48,858 nt of DNA. Origin: Planctomycetota bacterium. GTDB taxonomy: Bacteria > Planctomycetota > MHYJ01 > JACPRB01. The stretch covers positions 1 through 48,858 of the forward strand of contig DATLZA010000099.1 in NCBI GenBank assembly GCA_035574235.1, written 5' to 3'. The position numbers were made by a program, and so were the translations under genes. Below are positions 32,484-40,906 of this stretch, in pieces; positions within the stretch are counted from its first letter, which is position 1, and each line of letters begins with the position of its first letter. The notes under the pieces were generated by a model that was given only the letters and a program-made list of their open reading frames with translations, searched no databases and was not told where the DNA came from.

Positions 32484-34021
32484 TCCCGACTCTCGTCGTC
32501 TTCGCGTATCTCGGGCTTGTCCTCTACCTGGGGATCTTCGCGTTCCGAAAGGGAAAGGAGTCGGGAGAGGACTTCTTCCTGGCGGGGCGCGGCCTGGGCG
32601 GAGCGGTGTTCCTGCTTTCCCTCTTCGGCTCCAACATGACGGCCTTCTCCCTCCTCGGGAGCTCCGGGCTGGCCTACCGCCTCGGCATCGGCGTCTACGG
32701 CCTGATGGCCTCCTCGTCGGCGCTCGTCATTCCGCTCACGTTCCTTCTCATCGGTCCCCGCCTCTGGTCCGTGGGGCGGCGCTTCGGCCACATGACGCAG
32801 ACTCAGTTCCTGCGGGACCGGTGGGAATGCGGCGCCTTGGGGACGGTCTACTTCGCCGTGACGACGGCGATGTTCGTCCCCTACATCGTGATCGCGGTGA
32901 TGGCCGGAGGCCACACCCTCGAGGCGATCAGCTCCGGCCGGATCCCCTATGCGCTCGGCGGGGCGATCGTGGCGCTGGTCGTCATGGGCTACGTCTTCTT
33001 CGGAGGCATGAGGGGAACCGCCTGGGTGAACGCCTTCCAGTCCGCCCTCTTTCTGGCCTTCGGAACGATCGCCTTTCTCGTCATCGTCCGGAGCCTCGGA
33101 GGGCTGGGGGAAACCCTGGCCCGGATCGCCGCGGACCCGAAGACGGCGCCGCTGCTCTCCCGGGAACGCATCCCGCCCCGCGAGTTCCTGAGCTACATGT
33201 TCATCCCGCTTTCCACCATCATGTTCCCGCACATCTCCATCATGTGCCTGACCGCCCGGGACCCCGGCCACTTCCGCCGGACGGCGGCGGCCTATCCCTT
33301 CTGCATTCTGGCGCTCTGGGCCCCCGCGGTCTTCCTGGGGGTCCTCGGCGCCGCGCGATTCCCCGGACTCGGACCCGGAGAATCCGATGAAATCATCGTC
33401 CGCCTGCTGAGGGAACACGCCGGACCTCTCCTTTCGGGGGTCCTCAGCGCCGGAATCCTCGCGTGCGTCATGGCGTCGGACACCCAGATCATGGCGCTCT
33501 CGACGATGTTCACCGAAGACGTTCTCGTCTACTACGGCGGAAGGAACCGCTTCGGCGACCGCGCCCAGGTCTGGGCCGGACGGGCCTTCATCGTGGGCAT
33601 CACGGCGGCGGCCTACGCGATCGCGGTGGCGCTCCAGGACCGGGAAGGCATCTTCGAGCTGGCGGTGCGGTTCGCCTTCTCCGGCTTCGCGGCGCTTTCG
33701 CCCGTCCTCGTCGCGGCGCTCTTCTGGAAGCGCAGCACGAAGGCGGGAGCCTGGGCGGCCACGCTCTGGACGGCGGCCGGCGTTCTGGCGACGGCGTACC
33801 TTTATGCGATCTCGACGCCGGGGCGGCCCTTCCCCGTCCTGCCGGACGTATTCGCCCGCACGCCGGGAAACGTGACGATGGGGGGATATCTCCCGGTCGT
33901 CCCGATGGTGCTGGGCTCCGCGGCGCTCATGGTCGGGGTATCGCTCCTCACGCGTCCGCCTTCCGCCGCGACGATCGCGCGTTATTTCCCCTCGCCGCCG
34001 GACGCGCCGAATCCCGTCTAG
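32480..34021 (+). CDS. Sodium:solute symporter (SSS family)
   Basis: 513 residues, about 13 membrane segments, in the usual range for the SSS family (sodium-driven uptake of sugars, amino acids, pantothenate and the like). Family features near the N-terminus: the G-K-E-S-G-E-D-F-F-L-A-G-R-G-L-G loop, then L-S-L-F-G-S-N-M-T-A-F-S-L-L-G. Further on, G-G-M-R-G-T-A-W-V-N-A-F-Q is the conserved loop before segment 6, and A-C-V-M-A-S-D-T-Q-I-M-A-L-S-T matches the sodium-site region of segment 8. The start is set by overlap with the small upstream membrane protein. The substrate cannot be told from sequence. It converges with the MFS gene. Confidence 0.9.
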   Translation: MIPTLVVFAYLGLVLYLGIFAFRKGKESGEDFFLAGRGLGGAVFLLSLFGSNMTAFSLLGSSGLAYRLGIGVYGLMASSSALVIPLTFLLIGPRLWSVGRRFGHMTQTQFLRDRWECGALGTVYFAVTTAMFVPYIVIAVMAGGHTLEAISSGRIPYALGGAIVALVVMGYVFFGGMRGTAWVNAFQSALFLAFGTIAFLVIVRSLGGLGETLARIAADPKTAPLLSRERIPPREFLSYMFIPLSTIMFPHISIMCLTARDPGHFRRTAAAYPFCILALWAPAVFLGVLGAARFPGLGPGESDEIIVRLLREHAGPLLSGVLSAGILACVMASDTQIMALSTMFTEDVLVYYGGRNRFGDRAQVWAGRAFIVGITAAAYAIAVALQDREGIFELAVRFAFSGFAALSPVLVAALFWKRSTKAGAWAATLWTAAGVLATAYLYAISTPGRPFPVLPDVFARTPGNVTMGGYLPVVPMVLGSAALMVGVSLLTRPPSAATIARYFPSPPDAPNPV

Positions 34022-34030
34022 CCGCTCGCC

Positions 34031-35518
34031 CTACTCCGGCAGCTCCTCGCGCTCGGGCTCCGTCATGAAGAACGAAAGCACGAAGTTCGCCAGGTACACG
34101 AAGAGCGCAATGGCGGCCCCCGTGTAGGCCAGGCGCGCCGCCCCGGACGTCCCCTGGGGGAAGAGCGCCTCGATCCCGGCCACGGTCTGCGCCACCCAGG
34201 CGAAACCGGTGCCGATCAGGCGCCCGCCGATGTTGGCCGCGAATCCCTCCCCCGTCCCCCGCAGGTGCACCGGATAGACGCGCGGCAGATAATTGCCCCA
34301 GAAGCTGAACTGGCCGACCGTCAGGACCCCCGCCAGGAAAATGCCCACGTACAGCAGGTCCAGGTCCCGCACCGCCGCATACCCGAAGACGAAGGGCATG
34401 ACGACGAGGCCCGGCACGAGAAACACGCGGATGAGCCGGATGCGGCTGACGATGACCGTGGCCAGGAAGGCCAAAAGCACCCGTCCCGTGAGGCCGCCGA
34501 TCTCCTGAACCGTCTGAACGCGGGCCGCCGTCTGCTGGCCCACGGCGCGGGCGATGCGCGGGCCGGCCTTGGCGCGCTCCTCCTCCAGGAGCTTGCGCCG
34601 CTCCTCGTCGGACTTTCCCTGCGTCTTCTCCAGAACCGGCGGCGATTCCAGATGGCGCCGGACCTCTTCCGCCGCGCGGGCCTTGACCTCCGGAAGATCG
34701 GGCACGATCTGCGGAATCTGCTGAATGGCGCCGAAGGCCGCCCCGAAGGAACAGGCGAACATGGCGGTGGTCACGAGCGTCGTGCGCCGAAGCTCGGGCG
34801 CGAACAGGGCCGCCAGGCTGGGACGCTTGAGGGTGCCGGCGGCCTTCTTGGCCTGCCACTTGGGCGACTCCGGAAGGAACGGCCGGATGAAGATGAGCGG
34901 CAAGGCCGGGATCAGCCCGCTCATGAGCGTGTACCGCCACGGCGCATGCGGATCCTTCACGGGGCCGAACAGGTTCCCGATGGCCGGCAGATCCGCCGCC
35001 CAGGCCACGGAGCGCTCGTAGGCGAGCGCGACCAGAAGCCCTCCCACGGAACTGAAGGCCTGCGTGTATCCCAGAACCTTCTCGCGCTGTTTGGGATCGT
35101 CGAACAGCTCCGCCAGCCACGCCACCGCCGCCACGAACTCCAGGCACACCCCCACGAAGACGAGGCACCGGAAGAAAAGAAGCATGCCGGGCGAGGTGGA
35201 AAATCCCGCGAAGAAGGCCGAGAACGCGTAAAGAAGGATGGAGAAAGTGAGCATCCGGCGGCGGCCCAGGCGATCGGTGAGATACCCGCCCAGGAGGCCG
35301 AAGATCCCGCCGGCGATGGCGGGCACGTAGAAAAGCGTCCGGGCCCAGTGCGCGTATTCCGCCGTTCCCGGCTGAAGCCCGGCCAGCTCCTGAAGCGCCG
35401 GCCGGAGAATCAACGGAAGCATCAGAAGCTCGTAGATGTCGAAGGCGAACCCGATGACGGCGATCACGCAGATCAGCCACTGGGTGCTTGTGAGCCTCGG
35501 ACGGGGGCCGTCGGTCAT
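34031..35518 (-). CDS. MFS transporter (sugar-porter-like)
   Basis: 495 residues, 12 membrane segments. The MFS signature G-G-Y-L-T-D-R-L-G-R-R-R-M lies between segments 2 and 3, and an F-L-P-E-S-P-K-W motif after segment 6 matches the sugar/organic-acid porter branch. Residues about 290-345 are a long charged helical insertion (K-S-D-E-E-R-R-K-L-L-E-E-E-R-A-K) between segments 7 and 8, which is unusual. AAGGAG lies 7 bases before the ATG. Its likely -10 box (TAGAAT, 35563-35558) sits between the arms of an inverted repeat. Substrate unknown. Confidence 0.88.
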   Translation of the reverse strand: MTDGPRPRLTSTQWLICVIAVIGFAFDIYELLMLPLILRPALQELAGLQPGTAEYAHWARTLFYVPAIAGGIFGLLGGYLTDRLGRRRMLTFSILLYAFSAFFAGFSTSPGMLLFFRCLVFVGVCLEFVAAVAWLAELFDDPKQREKVLGYTQAFSSVGGLLVALAYERSVAWAADLPAIGNLFGPVKDPHAPWRYTLMSGLIPALPLIFIRPFLPESPKWQAKKAAGTLKRPSLAALFAPELRRTTLVTTAMFACSFGAAFGAIQQIPQIVPDLPEVKARAAEEVRRHLESPPVLEKTQGKSDEERRKLLEEERAKAGPRIARAVGQQTAARVQTVQEIGGLTGRVLLAFLATVIVSRIRLIRVFLVPGLVVMPFVFGYAAVRDLDLLYVGIFLAGVLTVGQFSFWGNYLPRVYPVHLRGTGEGFAANIGGRLIGTGFAWVAQTVAGIEALFPQGTSGAARLAYTGAAIALFVYLANFVLSFFMTEPEREELPE

Positions 35519-35543
35519 CGGACGCTCCTTGAAGGTTCGGGAA

Positions 35544-35585
35544 TCGGAAACGGCTTAATTCTAGTACGGGCGAATCCGTTTCCGA
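35544..35585. repeat. 10-bp inverted repeat flanking a -10 box
   Basis: TCGGAAACGG (35544-35553) and CCGTTTCCGA (35576-35585) are perfect inverted arms 32 bp apart centre to centre, about three helical turns. The 22-base spacer contains TAGAAT on the minus strand (35563-35558), the probable -10 box of the MFS gene. Because the predicted start site lies inside the left arm, an RNA hairpin is unlikely, and a DNA operator fits better. Confidence 0.55.
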
Positions 35586-35671
35586 ACACTCGGAATTTCG
35601 TCGCGGCGTACTGGTAATGAAACGTCCGCCGCGTTATGTTGGGGATCCGATCCTGGCGTGAGGCGATGAAC

Positions 35672-37963
35672 ATGAGATTGAGCTTGATTCTCGGGTTGTC
35701 CCTCCTGGCGGTCCCGGCCCAAGGCTCGGGCGATTCCGGCCCGGAACGCGTGCGCGGCTGGCTGCACTGGCGCGGCCCCCAGCAGAACGGCACGTCCCTC
35801 GAGAAAGGCCTTCCGGACCGCTGGGAACTCGGAGGGGTCAACGACCTCTGGTCGATCGACCTGCCCGGACGCGGCACGCCCGTCCTCGCCGACGGCCGCC
35901 TCTACAGCTGGGGCTACCGCGGGGAAGGCCCGGACCTCCGGGAGGTCCTCGTGTGCCTGGACCCGGCCACCGGAAAGGTCCTCTGGGAACATTCCTTCCG
36001 CGACTTCCTGAGCGACGTCGTCTACGACCGCTACTCGATCGGCGCCCCCACGGTGGACGCGGAAACCGGAAACGTTTATCTCGTCACCTCGCCGGGACTC
36101 TTCGTCTGCTTCACGCGCGACGGCAAGCTCCTCTGGCGCCACTCGCTCATGGAGACGTTCGGCCGCAACACGTACCCCAACGGCCGCACCGGCTCGCCCT
36201 GCATCGAGGGCGATCTCGTCATCGTCCGCGGGGTGACGGCCAACTGGGGCTCCCAAGGGCCGCCCCGCGACCGCTTTTACGCCTTCGACAAGCGGACCGG
36301 CGAACCCGTGTGGGACGCCACGCCGTGCCTGGGGCCCCCCTACCTCAAGGACAGTTCCTTCTCCACCCCGGTCTTCGACACCTGGGAAGGCCGCCGCGTC
36401 TTCTACGCGGGCATCGGCTCCGGAGCGATCGTGTGCGTGAACGCCTGGACCGGCGAGACGCTCTGGCGCTCCCAGCAGATCGTCGGCGGCATCAACGCGT
36501 CGGTTGTGGTTCACCAGGGTAAAGTCATCGCCATCCACAGCGGGCAGTGCTTGGACTCGACCGAAACCGGCCGCATGGTGGCCGTCCGGATCCCGGACGC
36601 TTCCCGGATCGAGCCGGGCAAACCCCTCGAGCTCGACGCCAAGGACGAAGCGTGGCGTCTGCCGCTGTGCATGTTCACGAGCTCGCCGACGCTGGCGGGC
36701 GACCGGCTCTACCAGGTGGTCGAGACGGGCGAGCTGTACTGCATCGACGCCGCCAAAGGCGCGATCCTGTGGCACAAGAAACTCGGTCCCAGCCAGCTTC
36801 ACGCTTCGCCCCTCTGGGCCGAAGGACGCCTCTACGTGCCCATGGAAAACGGTTCGTTCTGGATTCTTCGCCCCGGCGACACGGACGCGGAGGTGCTCTC
36901 CCGGGTGCAGCTGGCCGGCGCGTGCCTGGGCGCCCCGGCCGCCTGGAACGGCAAGGTCTACGTCCATACGACGAAGAAGCTCTACTGCTTCGGCCGCCGC
37001 GAGGACAACGCGCCGGAAAATCTCCCCGCGCCCCCGCCCGAGCCGCAACTTCCTCCCCCCGGACCCGCCGTGCGCCTGCAGATCGTCCCCAACGAGGTGC
37101 TCCTGCGTCCCGGTCAGAAGGAGACGTTCCGGGTCTTCGAGCTGGACGCCAAGGGCCGGAGGATCGGGCCCGCGAAGGGACCGGTGTCGTGGTCGAAGTT
37201 CGTTCCGCCCACCGCGCTCGTGAAGGCCGAAATGGACGCGTCCTTCAACGATCAAGGGGAGCTCGTGGTCGCTCCGGACGCGAAGGCTTCGGCCGGCTCC
37301 TGGAAGGCGACCGCCGGGAATCTCACGGGCACCATGCGCGGCCGCGTGGTCGTCCGGCCCCCGTATCGGGAGGATTTCGAATCCTTCTCGCTGACCGAGG
37401 ATCATCCCCGCGAGGGCGTCAAGTTCGCCTACCCGCCGCTTCCCTGGATCGGCGGGCGCTTCCGCTGGGAAGTCCGCGAGAAGGACGGATCGAAAGTCCT
37501 GGCCAAGACCACCGACAACCCCTTCCTCTCGCGCGCGCTCACCTTCATCGGCCATCCCGAGGAGTCCAACTACACCCTTACCGCCGATTTCATGAGCGAC
37601 GGCAACCGGCGGGGCATGGGCGAAATGGGACTCATCCACCAGCGCTACCTCATCCGCCTGAAAGGCAACGAGGACAAGATCGAGGTCAACTCCAACGTCG
37701 AGCGCCTGCGCGCTTCGGCGCCCTTCGCGCTCCTGCCCAAGGTCTGGTACCGGCTCAAAACCCGCGTGGACGTGGGGCCCGACGGCGTCGGCATGATCCG
37801 CGCGAAGGCCTGGAAGCGGGACGATCCCGAGCCGGCGGCCTGGACGATCGAAGTCCGGCACGAGAACGCCCATCGAAACGGCGTCCCGGGTCTCTACGGC
37901 TTCTCGTCCCAGCCGGCTTTCCGCGTGTACGTGGACAACATCCGCATCGATCCCAACGAGTAA
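35672..37963 (+). CDS. PQQ-like beta-propeller protein 9 with C-terminal ConA-like domain
   Basis: 763 residues. Start at 35672 because GAGG lies 8 bases upstream; ATGs at 35666 and 35636 are badly placed for it. Signal peptide M-R-L-S-L-I-L-G-L-S-L-L-A-V-P-A-Q-G. The propeller (about 25-450) opens with L-H-W-R-G-P-Q-Q-N-G-T-S and has D-P-A-T-G-K-V-L-W, D-K-R-T-G-E-P-V-W, N-A-W-T-G-E-T-L-W and D-A-A-K-G-A-I-L-W. A proline-rich linker (about 455-472) leads to an Ig-like region (about 475-560; P-G-Q-K-E-T-F-R-V-F-E-L-D) and then a jelly-roll domain (about 565-763) from Y-R-E-D-F-E to V-Y-V-D-N-I-R-I. The same fold type occurs in the protein at 1071. The extra domains suggest glycan binding. It is followed after 21 bases by protein 10. 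Confidence 0.87.
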   Translation: MRLSLILGLSLLAVPAQGSGDSGPERVRGWLHWRGPQQNGTSLEKGLPDRWELGGVNDLWSIDLPGRGTPVLADGRLYSWGYRGEGPDLREVLVCLDPATGKVLWEHSFRDFLSDVVYDRYSIGAPTVDAETGNVYLVTSPGLFVCFTRDGKLLWRHSLMETFGRNTYPNGRTGSPCIEGDLVIVRGVTANWGSQGPPRDRFYAFDKRTGEPVWDATPCLGPPYLKDSSFSTPVFDTWEGRRVFYAGIGSGAIVCVNAWTGETLWRSQQIVGGINASVVVHQGKVIAIHSGQCLDSTETGRMVAVRIPDASRIEPGKPLELDAKDEAWRLPLCMFTSSPTLAGDRLYQVVETGELYCIDAAKGAILWHKKLGPSQLHASPLWAEGRLYVPMENGSFWILRPGDTDAEVLSRVQLAGACLGAPAAWNGKVYVHTTKKLYCFGRREDNAPENLPAPPPEPQLPPPGPAVRLQIVPNEVLLRPGQKETFRVFELDAKGRRIGPAKGPVSWSKFVPPTALVKAEMDASFNDQGELVVAPDAKASAGSWKATAGNLTGTMRGRVVVRPPYREDFESFSLTEDHPREGVKFAYPPLPWIGGRFRWEVREKDGSKVLAKTTDNPFLSRALTFIGHPEESNYTLTADFMSDGNRRGMGEMGLIHQRYLIRLKGNEDKIEVNSNVERLRASAPFALLPKVWYRLKTRVDVGPDGVGMIRAKAWKRDDPEPAAWTIEVRHENAHRNGVPGLYGFSSQPAFRVYVDNIRIDPNE

Positions 37964-37984
37964 TTCCACGTGACGGAGCGACAC

Positions 37985-39733
37985 ATGCGTCTGACGATCG
38001 CGCTTCTGGCCGCCGCGCCCCTCCTCTCGTGCGGACCCGCGCCGGCCCCCGACCGGAACGGGCCGCCCTCCGCGTCAACGGCGCCTCGGATCGCGCCGAA
38101 GGCCGCCGAGGACCCGGGCGGAGGCGACTGGCCCCAGTGGGGACGCACGGCCTCCAAGAACATGAGCTCGCCGGCCCGCGGGCTTCCCTTCGAAATCGAG
38201 CCGGGCCAGGTGAAGCCCGACGGGACGGTGGATCTCTCGACCACCCGGAACGTCCTCTGGGCCGCCAAGATGGGCTCCCAGACGTACGGGAACCCCACCG
38301 TCGCCCGCGGCCGCGTCTTCGTCGGAACCAACAACGAAGGCCGCGGCGACCCGCGCTTCAAGGGCGACTACAGCGTCCTTCATTGCCTGGACGCCGCCAC
38401 CGGCCGGATCGTCTGGTCGCTCACCGTCCCCAAGCTCGGCACCGGCAAAGTCGGGGACTGGGAGTTCCTGGGCATCTGCTCGTCGCCGACCGTGGTGGAC
38501 GACCGCGTCTACCTCGTCACCAACCGCTGCGAAGTGATGTGCCTGGATTTCAACGGCCTGGCCGACGGCAACCAGGGCTTCCAGGACGAGGCGCAGTACA
38601 TGGCCTACGTGGGCACGACCCCCGGAAAACCCGTCGAACTCAAGCCGACCGACGCCGACATCCTCTGGCGCTACGACATGATCGAGGAACTCGGGGTCTT
38701 CCCTCACAACATCACCTCGAGCTCGATCCTCGTGGTGGGGGATATCCTTTACTGCTCGACCTCCAACGGCGTGACTTACGACCACACGGACATCCCCTCG
38801 CCCAAGGCGCCCGCCCTCATCGCCCTCAACCGCCGCATCGCCGAGCGGCCTGGCGCCACGCCCCGCGAGATTCTCGTGGGCGAGGAGGGATCGGGCCTTT
38901 CGCGCCGCATCCTTCACGGAAACTGGACCAGTCCCTGCTGGGGAGAAGTCAACGGCAAAGGAATTCTCATCTACGGCGGCCCGGACGGATTCTGCTACGC
39001 CTTCGATCCGGTTCCCGTCAAGGACGCCGACGGCTTCGGCGTCTTCCCGGAGCTCTGGCGGTACGACTGCAACCCGCCGGACCTCCGGTACCGGAACGGC
39101 GACCCTTCCAAGCCGATCAAGTATGCCTCGCTCCGGGACGGCCCGAGCGAAATCATCGCCACGCCCGTGTTCCACGAGGGACGCGTCTACGTCGCCATCG
39201 GCCAGGATCCGGAACACCGCGGCGGACCGGGGAATCTGTCCTGCATCGACGCGGCCACCGGCCGCAAGGTGTGGGATCGGCGCATCGACCGGACGATGAG
39301 CACCTGCTCCGTGGTGGACGGCCTCGTGTATGTGGCCGACTGGAGCGGGTTCCTGTACTGCGTGGACGCCGCCACCGGCGCCCTCCAGTGGAAGTACGAC
39401 ACGGGCAGCGAGATCTGGTGTTCCACCCTCGTCGCCGACGGCAAGATCTATCTCGGCAACTACGACGGCGTTCTGACGGTCTTCGCGGCGGACCTCCTGA
39501 AGAAGACCGTCGCCGAACTGGGCCCGGGCCTCGAGATCCAGGTGAAGCGCGGCAAGCTCCTCTTCGACCGCGAGGGCAAGACCCTCAAGGAGGTCGCGGG
39601 CGACGACGTCCCGCGGTACGTCCGCGAGGCGCGCTTCGCGGCCTCGATCAGCTGCACCCCCGTGGTGGCTCAGGGGGTGCTCTACGTGGCCACCATGAGG
39701 CACCTTTACGCGATCAAGGAGATGAATCGATGA
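37985..39733 (+). CDS. PQQ-like beta-propeller lipoprotein 10 (G-T-N-N-E subtype)
   Basis: 582 residues. The N-terminus ends in a good lipobox (L-L-S-C, Cys16), followed by a proline-rich tether, so it is a lipoprotein. GGAG lies 6 bases before the ATG at 37985. It opens with D-W-P-Q-W-G-R-T-A-S-K-N-M-S-S and has Q-T-Y-G-N-P-T-V, V-F-V-G-T-N-N-E-G-R-G-D and G-I-C-S-S-P-T-V, closely matching protein 3. Blade motifs: D-A-A-T-G-R-I-V-W, D-A-A-T-G-R-K-V-W and D-A-A-T-G-A-L-Q-W. It overlaps the LuxE-like gene by ATGA (39730-39733), so translation of a surface protein is coupled to a cytoplasmic enzyme, which is odd and may matter for the role of that cluster. Confidence 0.87.
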   Translation: MRLTIALLAAAPLLSCGPAPAPDRNGPPSASTAPRIAPKAAEDPGGGDWPQWGRTASKNMSSPARGLPFEIEPGQVKPDGTVDLSTTRNVLWAAKMGSQTYGNPTVARGRVFVGTNNEGRGDPRFKGDYSVLHCLDAATGRIVWSLTVPKLGTGKVGDWEFLGICSSPTVVDDRVYLVTNRCEVMCLDFNGLADGNQGFQDEAQYMAYVGTTPGKPVELKPTDADILWRYDMIEELGVFPHNITSSSILVVGDILYCSTSNGVTYDHTDIPSPKAPALIALNRRIAERPGATPREILVGEEGSGLSRRILHGNWTSPCWGEVNGKGILIYGGPDGFCYAFDPVPVKDADGFGVFPELWRYDCNPPDLRYRNGDPSKPIKYASLRDGPSEIIATPVFHEGRVYVAIGQDPEHRGGPGNLSCIDAATGRKVWDRRIDRTMSTCSVVDGLVYVADWSGFLYCVDAATGALQWKYDTGSEIWCSTLVADGKIYLGNYDGVLTVFAADLLKKTVAELGPGLEIQVKRGKLLFDREGKTLKEVAGDDVPRYVREARFAASISCTPVVAQGVLYVATMRHLYAIKEMNR

Positions 39734-40839
39734 CCGCTTCCGTCGCAGGTCCGCTCGCCGCGGCCGTCCGGAAGGCCCAGGACACGCTGGACGCTCACGT
39801 CCGGGAAATCGTCCAGTGGCACTTCTCGCCCGAAACGGGGACCCCGTTCTGGCTGGAATGGGCCCGGAAGGCGGGCTGGGATCCCCGCCGGGAGATCCGG
39901 GGCTTCGCCGATCTCGTCCGCTTCGGCCACTTCGAGGACGAATGGCTCCGGGGCGGCCCCGTGCGCCGCTGGGTTCCGAAGGCCTACGCGAACCGGCCGA
40001 TCTACGTCTTCGAGACCGGAGGCACCACGGGCATCCCGAAGACCCGGATCAGCGTGGAGGACTTCCGGATCGATTATGAGATGTTCTCGGACACCCTTCC
40101 GGAGAAGTACTTCCCCAAGGGGGCCAACTGGCTGATGCTGGGGCCCTCCGGACCGCGCCGCCTCCGGCTGGCGGTCGAGCACCTCTGCCAGTATCGCGGA
40201 GGGATCTGCTTCTGCGTGGACCTCGATCCCCGCTGGGTCATCAAGGTCCTCAAGCGCGGGGCCGTCGAGGAGGCCAAGCGCTACATGGACCACTGCATCG
40301 ACCAGGCCATGACGATCCTTTCGGCCAATCACGACATCCGCTGCATGTTCGTGACGCCGAAGCTGCTCGACGCGCTGGCGGCCCGCCTGGAAGCCGAAGG
40401 CTCCAGCATCCGCAAGGCGGGCATCACCGGCATCTTCTGCGGCGGCACCGAAATGACCGCCCAATGGGCCCGGTTCGCCATCGAGGAACTTCTCGGGCCC
40501 GAGGTCTATCTGGCCGCCTGCTACGGCAACACCCTCATGGGCCTGGCCCGCGCCAAAACCATCACGCGCGAAGAAAACTACAAGATCACCTACTACGCCC
40601 CCCAGCCTCGGGCGGTGCTCGAGGTCGTCGATTTCGACAATCCCGAGAAAATCGTCCCCTACGGCGGGACGGGCCGCGTGATGCTCACGACCCTGACCAA
40701 GGAGTTCTTCATCCCCCGCTTCCTGGAGCGCGACGAGGCGGAGCGCGAACCGCCCACGGAGGAGTTCCCCTGGGACGGCGTCAGCGGCGTGCGGCCCTAC
40801 CGGGGATTCGCGGCGACGACCACGGTCGGCGTCTACTGA
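39730..40839 (+). CDS. LuxE/PaaK-like adenylate-forming enzyme
   Basis: 369 residues, the size of LuxE acyl-protein synthetases and shorter than full acyl-CoA ligases (it lacks the usual C-terminal lid domain). The ATP-binding P-loop is E-T-G-G-T-T-G-I-P-K at 95-104. Later motifs of the family are altered but recognisable: A-C-Y-G-N-T-L-M-G in place of Y-G-x-T-E, and G-G-T-G-R-V-M-L-T-T-L with P-R-F-L-E-R-D in place of the P-L-I-R-Y-x-x-G-D element. These enzymes activate a carboxylic acid as acyl-adenylate and hand it to a cysteine or to coenzyme A. It is coupled to the upstream propeller lipoprotein by a 4-base overlap and followed by the aldehyde-dehydrogenase-type gene, the classic partner for reducing an activated acid. 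Substrate unknown. Confidence 0.8.
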   Translation: MTASVAGPLAAAVRKAQDTLDAHVREIVQWHFSPETGTPFWLEWARKAGWDPRREIRGFADLVRFGHFEDEWLRGGPVRRWVPKAYANRPIYVFETGGTTGIPKTRISVEDFRIDYEMFSDTLPEKYFPKGANWLMLGPSGPRRLRLAVEHLCQYRGGICFCVDLDPRWVIKVLKRGAVEEAKRYMDHCIDQAMTILSANHDIRCMFVTPKLLDALAARLEAEGSSIRKAGITGIFCGGTEMTAQWARFAIEELLGPEVYLAACYGNTLMGLARAKTITREENYKITYYAPQPRAVLEVVDFDNPEKIVPYGGTGRVMLTTLTKEFFIPRFLERDEAEREPPTEEFPWDGVSGVRPYRGFAATTTVGVY

Positions 40840-40844
40840 TCGCG

Positions 40845-40856
40845 TATAAATAATTA
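40845..40856 (+). promoter_or_regulatory. AT-rich -10-like element before the ALDH gene
   Basis: TATAAATAATTA is the most AT-rich 12 bases of the region, in the 67-base gap between the LuxE-like and ALDH genes. It could serve as an internal promoter. No -35 match is visible. Confidence 0.35.
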
Positions 40857-40906
40857 GACGGGCCGGCCCGCCGGGTCCGCGTTCGGATCATCGTCGAGGG
40901 CAAACC

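Noticed and set aside
36547-40839. A 1430-codon open frame ending in the LuxE-like protein
   Set aside because: The first 1061 codons are a low-complexity arginine-rich shadow of the two propeller genes; the real start is the ATG at 39730.
40860-40869. GGGCCGGCCC palindrome upstream of the ALDH gene
   Set aside because: Self-complementary GC decamer expected by chance in such DNA; no second copy noticed.
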